From: Ochromonadaceae sp. CCMP2298
Lineage: Eukaryota > Sar > Synurophyceae > Ochromonadales > Ochromonadaceae
DNA length: 11,737 bases
Direction: 5' to 3'
Assembly (NCBI GenBank): GCA_026770595.1
Contig: MU633697.1
Location: forward strand, 10,014-21,750
Shown: positions 1 to 8,201 of the stretch, piece by piece
Layout of the letters: every line of letters begins with the position of its first letter
Numbering within the stretch: position 1 is the stretch's first letter
The notes under the pieces: generated by a model
What the model saw: only the letters and a program-made list of their open reading frames with translations
Told to the model about the DNA's origin: nothing
The model's database searches: none
Position numbers and translations under genes: made by a program

Positions 1-206
<206 letters not shown>

Positions 207-1564
207 ATGCGCATGTGTCTCTCCGTGGTGACCGTCAGATCCGACGATGGACCGAAAAAGACCCTTTTTCGACCCTACAATCTGCCCTTTGGGGGTCAGA
301 TTTACCACCTTTTGGGCCGTTTTCGCACCCACGATTCCCGAGACAGTCTGGTTGTTTTGGGGGGGGTATTGCAGGCAGCCGTTCTCGGGGGGTTAGTAAT
401 GGGCATTTTTTGGCAATTGGGGGAGGACGAGGGGGGAATAGAGTCCCGCAACGGGCTACTGTATATAGTCGTCAGTATGGAGTACTACATTTTGATGATC
501 ATTTTGATCGAGCGGTACGGCGGGCAGGCGAGGGTGATGGACCGAGAACTGCAAGACCACCTCTACTGCCCCTCTGCATACCTCGCCTCCCACCTCCTAT
601 CCTCCCTCCCGCTACTCCTAGCCCAGCCTGTTTTCTACTCGCTGCCTATTTATTTGGGCGCCAATCTCCGACCCGGCCTGCCCCACCTGCTCACCTTTCT
701 GGTAAGTTACATATCTTTACACATAACCTATACAAATAACTATATATAACTACGCACATACTATACACTCATACTATGTACAACTATACACATAACTATC
801 CACACTATATACAACTATACACATAACTATACACATAACTATACACTATTCTTATCCACACAGGCATGCAACGTCCTATTAGCACTGGTGGTCAACGGAC
901 TAGCCTGGATGTGTGTGTCCCTATTCCGGGACTTCGCTGCTGCCAGCCTGCTGGCGAATACGAACTTCACCTTCATATCACTCACAGGTACTATACACAA
1001 TATATACCATTCTATATAATATAAAATATACACTATATATCACATATATATACATACTATACTATGAACTCCACCCTCATATCCCCAACACTCCAACCCT
1101 CCCACCCATACCCTCCCACCCCTCTCAGCTGGCTTTTTCGTTAATTCCCACGACATTCCAGTGTACATAAAGTGGGTTAAAAACCTCTCCTTCTGCTCCT
1201 ACGCGTATAAAATACTTATGGTCAATGGTAAGCAATTGTTATTAGCTATTGTCACTTTGAGTGTACGGTATTAGTTATTTGCTGTTATTAATTGTTAGTT
1301 GTTATTTTGTATTAGTTATTATTGATTGGTATTAATTGTTATTATTTGCCGAATCCACCTAATAAAATCGCCTCCTACCCTCCTACCTCTGTGTTATAGA
1401 GTACGCGGACAGAACAATGGACGGATGTGAATCCCCAGACGCTGCAGATTGTACCCAATTCGATGGCGATAATATACTGGAAAGTCAGGATATTGGGACT
1501 TATTCCCTAGTTCCCTGGTTGGCCCTGGGGGGGCTGTGCCTAGCCTATCACGGTGTTGCATTAG
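207..1564 (+). other. TMD1-coding exons 1-4 of the ABCG transporter
   Basis: Four exons (207-701, 864-987, 1129-1227, 1400-1564) encode an ABC2-type membrane domain of about 294 residues. The start matches the ABCG pre-membrane helix ([16 protein letters not shown]), followed by the first hydrophobic helix ([18 protein letters not shown]). Next come the RNGLLY and [18 protein letters not shown] elements typical of the family, then [18 protein letters not shown]. Exon 3 carries [20 protein letters not shown], the hallmark of the extracellular loop and re-entrant region. Exon 4 holds a Cys-bearing extracellular loop ([11 protein letters not shown]) and the last helix ([14 protein letters not shown]). 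Splice sites are GTAAGT, GTACTA, GTAAGC and GTAACC donors with CACAG, CTCAG and ATAG acceptors. Whether more exons of this half lie upstream cannot be seen. Confidence 0.87.
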
Positions 1565-4500
1565 GTAACCCCCTACTGTTGTGTGTATTATAATGTGTAT
1601 TTAACCCCCTCGTATATAATTAACCCCCTCGGGGTAAGTATTTTCCTCCTTTACTGTGTGTACCCCCTGTACTCTATGTATGTAACCCCCTATACTGTAT
1701 GTATGTATCCCCCTCCTAAACTATAATGTGTATTTAACCTCCCATATCCCCCCTCCTTCTAAAGCGTGTTTGCATTTCTTCAGACACGCGCCTACGGGCA
1801 CAGTGGGGGGGGCGGACGAGGAGAGGGAGTGGGAGGAGGAGGGAGAGCGGGTGTTGCGTATTACACGCCACAGTCACAGTCCCAGCCCCAGTCCCAGCCC
1901 CAGCCCCAGCCCCAGCCCCAGTCGCAATCACAGTCGTAGCCATCACAGTCTTAGTGAGGGTATGGGCGTGTGGGGATCAAAGAGCAGGGCAGGGATGGAC
2001 CGAGAGGAGGCAGAGGTGGGGGCAGTGGAGGCAGTGGCTGAGGTAGATACAGAGGCAGGGGCAGTAGAGAGGGCACGGGTGGAGGGGGCAGGGGTGGAGG
2101 GGGCAGGGGCACGGGTGGAGGGGACAGGGGTAGGGACAGAGGGGGCAGAGGGGGCAGAGGGGGCAGCGCTGCTTTTTGATCACAAGGAACAGGTGACCTC
2201 ATCATATGCATATATACATACATATATACACACAAACATTCATTCATACAAACATAAATACACACAAACATACATTCATACAAATAAACATACATAAATA
2301 CTCACATACACTACACATACACCTATTACACACATGCTACTCCCCCTCTAGGTGACCATCAGCATCAGGGACCTATGTTTGTACGTACACTGCCACACCC
2401 CAACTCTGTCACCACAAACCCGGGACAGAGGGAGAACCACCTCCAGCTACAGTAGTGCGGGTGGGGGTGTGGGAGGGGGAGGTGGGGGTATGGGAGGTGG
2501 AGGAAGTGGGGGTATGGGGGGCATGGGTATGGGTGGTATGGGGGGTATGGGGGAGAAGTGTATTCTATCAGACATCACTGCCACACTTAGACCGGGTCGG
2601 CTGGTAGCCCTGATGGGGGGGAGTGGCAGTGGTAAAACGTCATTGCTGAATCTGGTAGCGGGCAGATTGAGCTATACACATAGGGGCGGGGGAGGAGGCG
2701 GAAGTGGGGGTGGGGGTGGTAGTGGCAGTGGGGGGATGGGTATGGGTATTGGTGGAGGGGGATATTACGCATCAGGGAGTGTGCTTTTCAACAACAATAC
2801 CCCCTCTGGTTCACAGGTGAGAGCGGGGGGGAAAAGAGTATAAATTATATCCCCCACACACTTACTCACATACACACTAACACTCACACGCACACTCACA
2901 CACTTACTCCCACTCACACTCACATTTCCCCTCATATTTCTCTCACAGCGGCGACAACTAGTTGGCTATGTGCAGCAACACGACTACCACCTGCCCTCCC
3001 TCACTGTGATGGAGACGCTGCTGTTTCATGCAAATATGCGCCTACCATCTGCATACAGCACTCAGCAGCGCCTGAATGCTGTGACAGATGTCGTCGCGGC
3101 ATTATCACTGGGGGGGTGTCTGGGAGTGAGGTAATCGCATACTCCCTATCCGTATACTATATACTGCACACCACACTGACACATCATAGTCTACGTATTA
3201 TGATACTTGTTAATCGCATACTCCCTAACCGTATACTCCACACTACCACCCCCCTAACACACTAACACACAATCTAAACTACTAACACAGGGTGGGGGAT
3301 GGAGAGAGCAAGGGGGTGTCGGGGGGGGAGAGGCGGAGGCTCAGTGTGGGGGTGCAGCTGCTGAAGGACCCGGCAGTGTGCCTGCTGGACGAGCCTACGA
3401 CCGGTAAGCGGGATGAGACAGTGGGGAGAGGGGTATATATACTTGTATCCCCCCCACACACATTTACTAGCACTCTCACGCATACGATTTCATACCCCTT
3501 TCGCAAGAAATTGTAATAAGCCTAACCCAACCTCTCCAATACCTATCAAACCCACCCCATGTATGGCACACCTATCTATTAAACCCACTCCCAGGTCTGG
3601 ATGCCTTCACTGCCCGCCACGTAGTGCAGACACTGGCACAATTGGCAGCCAGGGGCCGCACGGTGGTGATGAGCATTCATCAACCGCGATATGACGTGTT
3701 CGCTCTAGGTACTATAATAGATTTGTATGTACATATCTATGTACTGTATACTGTGTATCTATTATATACCATGTACTGTATACTATGTATTATGTACTAT
3801 GTATTATCTACTATGTATTATATATACTGTGTACTAATAACTCTTTAGTGTGTATTATCTACTATAAAAGCATACAACCCTAACCCCCCACCCCCATTTG
3901 CCCCTCCCCCACCAGCCGCCGACGTGGTCCTACTAAGCAGGGGCCATCTGGTGTGGGCAGGCCCCTCGGACAAGGTACACCCCTACCCTTAAACCCTCTC
4001 TTTAAATGTGACAGTTACTTATTAACCCCCCCTTTTATGTGACACCTACGTATTGAACCCTCACTATGTGACACCGACCTATTAAACCCAACCTGTTTAT
4101 CCAACCCCTATCTCCTATTAGATGACCCAGCATCTGGGGGCGCTGGGCTGCGTGTGTCCCAAGCACACCAATGTTGCAGACTTCGTGCTGGACGTTTCGT
4201 CGATCGATGTAAGGAGGCGTTAGAGGGGGGGGGTTGTGTGTGTGATGGGTGTTGAGTGTGTTTATGCTTTTCTGTGACTCTTCTGATTACTGACTTGCTT
4301 CCTCTACCACCCCTCTACCCCCGCCAGTTCCGCTCCCCCTCACTGGAGGCGCACAGCTGGTCCAGACTGCGCGCACTGGTGACCGCGTGCCACTCGTACC
4401 ACAGACTAGGGGCGGGCATAGAGACCTACAGGGGCGGTTTCGACTTCGACGATGAGGGGAGTGACTCTGCGTCGCAATCCATGTCGATGTCGCAGTCCCA

Positions 4501-7500
4501 GATGTCCCAATCCATGTCCCAATCCATGTCTCATCAGTCTATGTCGCAGATATCACAGTCGCAGATGTCTATGTCACATAACTCTATGCACCAGTCCCAG
4601 CCCCGGTCCCGATCGCAGTCGCAGTCGTATGGGCAGACGCAGGCACAGTTGCAGCAGCTGCAGTCCCTGTCTTTCTCGTCCCACTCGGCTCTGCCCCTCC
4701 CCCCACACCCACACCAATCTAAGGGTAGGGGCAGGGGCAAGCACGGAGGAAAGGGGGGTATGGGGCAGGGTATGGGGCAGGGTATGGGGCAGGTGCAGGA
4801 GGAGCAACAGGGGCAGGGTATGGGGCAGGGGCAGGGGCAGGATCAAGTGCAGACACAGCACAACACCCAGCAGACACAGGCACAGACACAGACACAGGAG
4901 CACAGCCCCCCCTCCCCCCCCTCTCCCCCAATGTCTCCCATCCGCATACAGCGCTCTCGCCCCCCCTCCAATGCACATGACCTTGCCACGGCAGTAGAAG
5001 CGGAGAGGAAAGACAGAGAGGAGTTACATGCACTTAGGGGGTTAGACGGGCTCAAAATACCCACCTGGGGGCTGGAGGGGGGGGGTATGGGGGGTATGGA
5101 GGTTGGTGGTATGGGGGGTATTGGGGGTTTGGGGAGGGAGGGGCTGGGGGATGGGAGTTTTACGTCGGGGGGGGAGGGGGAGGGGGAGGAGGAGGATAGT
5201 GTGGGGGGTATGGGAGGTATGGGAGGTATTGGAGGTACGAGTATGGGAGGTATGGGGGATATGGGGGGTACGGGTATGGGGGGTATGGATATGGGTGTGG
5301 GAGGTATGGGAGGTGGCGAGGGTGTAGGAGGGGGTGGGGATATGGGTGTGGGGGGCAGAGCCGTGTCCCCGATCACCCCCCCCACACCTCTTACTGATAC
5401 TGTTAAACCCACAGGCATAGGTGCAGGTACAGGCACAGGCAGCGGTGCAGATACAGGCATAAGTACAGACGCAGCCACAGGCACAAACACAAACACAGTG
5501 CACACCACCAAGCCCCTCTATATCTCCCTCCCCCTCCTCCTGCGACGCTCACTCCTCAACCTCTACCGACAGCCCGCCCTGCTGCTGAACCGCCTCTCAC
5601 AGGTACCCCTTACTACCATATATTCTATATCCCTTACCACTATATCCCTTACTACTGTGTCTGTATCTTGACTCCTGTATCTATAACCCTCACGTACACT
5701 CAAACACACACCTGCTACACACATTTCTCCCCCATACTGACTCCCTCCCACTCCCTCACACTCCCTCACACAGTCTACTTTCTTCGGCCTCATCCTGTGC
5801 TGCTTCTACGCACCTATGGGGGGGGGGCAGTCGAGTGTGCAAAACCGGGTGGGGAATTTGTACGAGCTGTGTGCGCTGTGCTTCATCGGGTACGTAGTAC
5901 GTACTGTACATAACCCTATAACCTTTTCCTTACATAACTCTATAACCCATAACAAAATAAACTCGACCCACTAACCCTTACTAACAACCCATCCTATTCC
6001 TATATACCCCTGTTCCCCTGTTCCCCTGTTCCACTGTTCCCCTGTTCCCCTAATTAGGATGCTGTCCTGTATCGCCATATTCCCAGGTACAACCCGTACA
6101 CTTTGCATAATCTTATAACCCTTACAACCCTTACAACCCTTATAACCCTTATAACCCTTATAACCCTTACAACCCTTACAACCCTTACAACCCTTATATG
6201 GTACCTTCCGACCCTAACCCTACAACCCACATGGACCCATACAAATCCTACATCCGCACATTACAACCCATCCTACTCCCCACCCACACACAGCCGAGCG
6301 CAACGTGTTTTTCCGCGAGTACTCCGACGGGCACTACTCCCCCCTGTCCTTCTTCCTCTCCTACTTTCTCATCGCCACCCCCCTGCTCCTACTCGCATCA
6401 CTCATACTGGGGGTGCTGATGTGCTACGCGATAGGTACTATTCATATTACTATTTATATTACTATTTATATCTTTTATAACCCCTTAACCCCTTCAACCC
6501 CTTATAATCCTTATAAACCCTACTCCCATACACTTACATACAACCCCAATTCCATCACACTTACATATTAACCCCCTCCTATTCCCATACTTAACTTTAT
6601 AACCCATCCTTAACCTTATACCACATACTTAACCCCATTTCCCTACATAACCTCATACCCCTTACGAAACTGTAGGTCTCGCCCCCACTCCACTCGACAC
6701 GCTTTCATTCTCAGGTGTGTGTGTATGTGTGTGTATGTGTGAGTGTGGGAGTGTATATATGTATTTATGTGTTTGTAGGGAGGGATAAATAGTTGTATAG
6801 GTTGTATAGCACCACTTATAACCCCCCCCCCCCCCCTTCTCCCACTACCCCCTACCCACAAACACACACTTAACCCCCCCTCCCCCCTAACCCCCCCAGG
6901 TGTCATATTCTGCTTCATCTTCGCTGGGGAGTGCATTGGGGTGATCTTTAGCTCCCTCTTCCTGCACGTGGGTTTTTCAGGTATAAACCCTATTGTTTCT
7001 ATCCCTTATATCTATAAACCCTATTCTACACTACCATATTTACCCTCTCCTATTCCCATACCTAACCGTATAACCCAATTACTCTTGTACCCCATACCGT
7101 GCGGGCTTTTCAGTGAATCTCATGTCGGTGGTGATAAGCATATTCGGCATCATGGCCGGGTACATCAGGTAAACACCCACTGTAGTATATATTTAGTATG
7201 TATTTCCCCCTCTATAATGTGTATTTAAACCCCCTCCCCCTATTTAACCCCCTCTTTGTAAACCATACTAACCTATTTAACCCCCTCCTTCTATACTACA
7301 ATATGTATTAAACCCCTATCGGATATATCCCCCTCTAGCCTGAGCATGCCCCTGCCTCTGGTCTACCTCAGCCTCATCTCCCCCATCACCTGGTAGGTTA
7401 CAAACCTTACTCCTTATAACCCTTACAACCCTAACATAACATCACAAACCACACTTGACAACCCTTACATAACCTTTAAACCCTTGCATAACCTCATTAC

Positions 7501-8201
7501 CCACATACAACCCCCCCCCCCCCACACACACACACACAAACGCATACATATATATACATATACATACACACATATATACATACACACATACACACACAAA
7601 TACACACACACATATATATACATTTACATACACACATATTTACATACATACATACACACACCCATACACCCATACACCCACCCACAGGGGCAGCTACATC
7701 CTCGCCACCCTCACCTTCCGAGGCCAGACCTTCACCTGCACCGCCTCAGAGGCAGACACGCAGGGGAACTGCCCCCTCAGGTAAAAATCCTAAAAACCCC
7801 TCTACAACCTTCTAAAACCCTTATAAAACCTCTAAAACCTCTAAACCTCTAAACCCCCCGTATGGACATGATATGTACTAAAACCCTCCAAGGTGCTTGG
7901 AATGTGTATTAAAAACCCCATTTGTGCCTGGACTTGATATTTGCCTTGTGTATTAAAACCCTGATTAATAAGTATTTAACCCCCTCTATTATACATAACC
8001 CCCTCTACATATGTATCATACATCACTTATGTATGTATTATCAGCACTGGCGAGCAGGTGTTGGAGTTGTACGGCATGCAGGGCGGGGACGGGGAATACG
8101 GGACCAATCACCATGCCCTGATGCTGGGGGGAGTGACCCTCTCATTGTTTCTGCTCACCTTCCTGGTGCTGAGACTGAGGATGCTGCGCATGAGCCACTA
8201 A
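207..8201 (+). CDS. Full-size ABCG-family ABC transporter, 5' partial, 21 exons
   Basis: An integral-membrane ATP-driven transporter of the ABCG (white/PDR) subfamily, in which each half is ordered nucleotide-binding domain then membrane domain. The part in the window reads TMD1, linker, NBD2, linker, TMD2, so NBD1 is expected upstream. Exons: 207-701, 864-987, 1129-1227, 1400-1564, 1804-2192, 2352-2816, 2949-3130, 3291-3403, 3595-3708, 3916-3974, 4122-4208, 4328-5602, 5774-5889, 6058-6086, 6294-6434, 6676-6714, 6900-6980, 7114-7168, 7339-7392, 7688-7780, 8045-8201. They total 4332 bases with phase kept at every join. All introns are GT-AG. The first exon follows a TACAG acceptor; its ATG at 207 is probably internal. 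TMD1 resembles fungal YOL075c-like full-size ABCGs from memory, but the substrate is unknown. The family and 3' end are secure; individual junctions, especially 1565-1803, are less so. Two adjacent half-transporter genes are the alternative reading. Confidence 0.88.
1565..1803 (+). other. Intron 4 with GTGTATTTAACCCC motif copies and two candidate acceptors
   Basis: This intron between TMD1 and the linker carries two copies of a motif ending GTGTATTTAACC (1589-1611 and 1722-1743) and several further TAACCCCCT boxes. It has two candidate acceptors, at 1783 and 1803, and two candidate donors, at 1565 (GTAACC) and 1581 (GTGTGT). The pairs 1565/1803 and 1581/1783 keep the reading frame; 1565/1783 leads to a stop at 2044-2046. 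Confidence 0.6.
1804..2192 (+). other. Exon 5: acidic and Ser-Pro-rich linker between TMD1 and NBD2
   Basis: This exon encodes about 130 residues of low complexity. In order they are an acidic stretch (DEEREWEEE), a Ser-Pro dipeptide run near 1869-1925, and a long Glu/Gly/Ala/Val run built on GVEGAG-like units. It ends at HKEQ, in phase 0 with the NBD2 exon. No domain is recognisable. It would sit in the cytosol between the two halves of the transporter. Its left edge is uncertain. An acceptor at 1803 joined to the donor at 1565 keeps frame. A stronger-looking acceptor at 1783 (TTTCTTCAG) keeps frame only if the preceding donor is 1581 (GTGTGT). Confidence 0.65.
2193..2351 (+). other. Intron 5, flanked by an 8-base direct duplication
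   Basis: A 159-base intron in phase 0, between linker and NBD2, rich in ACATACAA/ACATTCAT microsatellite. AGGTGACC occurs across the donor (2191-2198) and again across the acceptor (2350-2357). The exact 5' and 3' splice positions are therefore fixed only by the GT-AG rule. Confidence 0.75.
2443..2556 (+). repeat. Gly-Met-rich in-frame insertion before Walker A
   Basis: The coding strand becomes a G-rich degenerate repeat of GGGGGTATGG-like units, giving about 35 residues of Gly with regularly placed Met (units such as GGMGGMGMG). It lies between the first beta strand of NBD2 ([11 protein letters not shown]) and the strand that leads into Walker A (EKCILSDI). In other ABCG cassettes this gap is a short variable loop, so the tract is probably a surface loop expanded by replication slippage. 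It is in frame and flanked by conserved cassette sequence, so it is taken as translated, not intronic. Confidence 0.8.
2685..2763 (+). repeat. Gly/Ser-rich in-frame insertion after Walker A
   Basis: About 26 residues of Gly with Ser and Met ([11 protein letters not shown] type) lie between the helix after Walker A ([10 protein letters not shown]) and the beta strand SGSVLFNNN. Conserved cassette sequence resumes directly on both sides without a frame change. I see no GT-AG pair here that would remove the tract cleanly as an intron. It is probably a slippage-expanded loop. Confidence 0.78.
3131..3290 (+). repeat. Intron 7 with a near-perfect 27-base internal direct repeat
   Basis: The segment 3132-3158 (TAATCGCATACTCCCT...) recurs at 3211-3237 with one mismatch, an offset of 79 bases. 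The first copy begins inside the splice donor (GTAATC at 3131). The repeat makes up about a third of the 160-base intron and points to a recent local duplication. Confidence 0.9.
3709..3915 (+). other. Intron 9, TATGTATTA-type simple sequence
   Basis: An intron whose middle (about 3720-3860) is a degenerate array of TACTATGTATTATG units. A C-rich tract then runs to the CCAG acceptor at 3912-3915. Nothing else is visible. Confidence 0.75.
4006..4095 (+). repeat. Three-copy degenerate 30-base tandem repeat in intron 10
   Basis: Units begin at 4006, 4037 and 4066, each with ATGTGACA followed by a TATTRAACCC box. They diverge between. They fill most of the 147-base intron 3975-4121. The TATTRAACCC part resembles the box repeated in introns 4, 18 and 20 of the same gene. 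Confidence 0.8.
4328..5602 (+). other. Exon 12: giant low-complexity linker between NBD2 and TMD2
   Basis: This is the largest exon, 1275 bases and 425 codons, phase 0 at both ends. The first about 45 residues look like normal ABCG connector ([14 protein letters not shown] to GGFDFDDEG). About 345 residues of low complexity follow, in blocks: a Ser/Gln/Met block ([10 protein letters not shown] type, about 4470-4600), a Gln/Ser/Arg block, Gly-Met-Gln units (MGQG, about 4755-4850), Gln/Thr repeats, a Pro/Ser block, a short more ordinary charged stretch (about 4975-5060), a long Gly-Gly-Met block (about 5077-5360), and Thr/Gly/Ala repeats (about 5400-5500). TMD2 starts near 5513 with the amphipathic segment [20 protein letters not shown]. 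Typical ABCG proteins have a short connecting region here, so this is an unusual expansion. The long open frames on the opposite strand are by-products of the repeats. Confidence 0.8.
6007..6050 (+). repeat. TGTTCCCC tandem repeat in intron 13
   Basis: About five CCCCTGTT units, one with an A interruption, sit just before the TTAG acceptor of intron 5890-6057. They act as the pyrimidine tract in front of the 29-base exon. Confidence 0.85.
6117..6197 (+). repeat. Nine-copy AACCCTTAC/AACCCTTAT tandem array in intron 14
   Basis: Nine perfect 9-base units run without interruption; only the last base varies between C and T (order C C T T T C C C T). The unit resembles a telomeric repeat in composition but lies inside the 207-base intron 6087-6293 between exons 6058-6086 and 6294-6434, so it is interstitial. 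Confidence 0.95.
6715..6899 (+). repeat. Intron 16: GT-repeat donor region and a C homopolymer
   Basis: The intron after the 39-base exon opens with a G/T-rich GTGTGTATGTG microsatellite (about 6715-6777), so its donor is a GTGTGT embedded in a repeat. It then carries a run of 15 C (6822-6836) and C-rich sequence up to the CCAG acceptor. The G/T-rich start is unlike the other introns, which are C/A-rich. Confidence 0.8.
7169..8044 (+). other. Introns 18 and 20 with repeated TATTTAACCCC boxes
   Basis: Introns 7169-7338 and 7781-8044 each hold several boxes of the form GTATTWAACCCC. Examples are 7213-7236 (matching the motif in intron 4), about 7295-7313, 7901-7919 and about 7970-7985. Exon 7339-7392, intron 19 (with its own microsatellite) and exon 7688-7780 lie between them. 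Confidence 0.6.
7501..7687 (+). repeat. CACACATATACATA microsatellite in intron 19
   Basis: A run of 13 C (7509-7521) leads into about 160 bases of CA/TA-rich microsatellite that end in CCCACAG, the acceptor of intron 7393-7687 (295 bases, the longest in the gene). The open frames here on both strands are products of the repeat. Confidence 0.85.

Larger units (their letters stand above)
2352..4208 (+). other. NBD2-coding exons 6-11 of the ABCG transporter
   Basis: Six exons (2352-2816, 2949-3130, 3291-3403, 3595-3708, 3916-3974, 4122-4208) encode one complete ATP-binding cassette of about 340 residues. Walker A is GGSGSGKTS at 2616-2642. The Q-loop lies in VGYVQQHD just after 2961. The ABC signature VSGGERRRL starts at 3316. 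Walker B with the catalytic glutamate is CLLDEP (Glu codon 3391-3393), followed by the D-loop TTGLDA. The H-loop is SIHQP, with its histidine codon at 3678-3680. Every key residue is present, so this cassette should be able to bind and hydrolyse ATP. Two Gly-rich insertions interrupt it, before and after Walker A. After the H-loop come [12 protein letters not shown] and a Cys-Pro segment ([16 protein letters not shown]), both typical of ABCG cassettes. Confidence 0.92.
5513..8201 (+). other. TMD2-coding exons 12 (end) to 21 of the ABCG transporter
   Basis: The second membrane domain is encoded by the end of exon 12 and nine short exons. Family marks in order: [30 protein letters not shown] (first helix), [17 protein letters not shown], the [15 protein letters not shown] motif shared by ABCG proteins, helix [33 protein letters not shown], helix [55 protein letters not shown], a Cys-containing extracellular loop, and the final helix [16 protein letters not shown] ending MSH and TAA at 8199-8201. 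Two exons are very small: 6058-6086 (29 bases) and 6676-6714 (39 bases). Both are needed to give continuous family-like sequence. The terminal exon keeps the GEQVLELYG element that precedes the last ABCG helix. Confidence 0.9.

Noticed and set aside
207-209. ATG at 207 as the start codon of the transporter
   Set aside because: It would leave an ABCG protein starting near the first membrane domain with no first cassette, and the ATG directly follows a splice acceptor-like TACAG. It is treated as internal.
2201-2335. ACATACAA-type repeat as a CRISPR-like or coding array
   Set aside because: The repeats are irregular microsatellite units without spacers, and they lie inside a GT-AG intron.
1998-2352. 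A separate second half-transporter gene starting in the linker or at the NBD2 exon
   Set aside because: There is no room for a promoter, the linker is in frame on both sides with valid splice sites, and 2352 begins with GTG directly after a CTAG acceptor. A full-size gene is simpler, though RNA data could overturn this.
4534-5511. Long open frames on the minus strand opposite exon 12 (Pro/Thr/Cys-rich products up to 222 residues)
   Set aside because: They are the complement of G-rich tandem repeats that lack stops. They show no family resemblance, while the plus-strand frame connects two conserved transporter domains in phase.
6117-6197. Chromosome end or telomere
   Set aside because: The array is interstitial, with conserved coding exons of the same gene on both sides.
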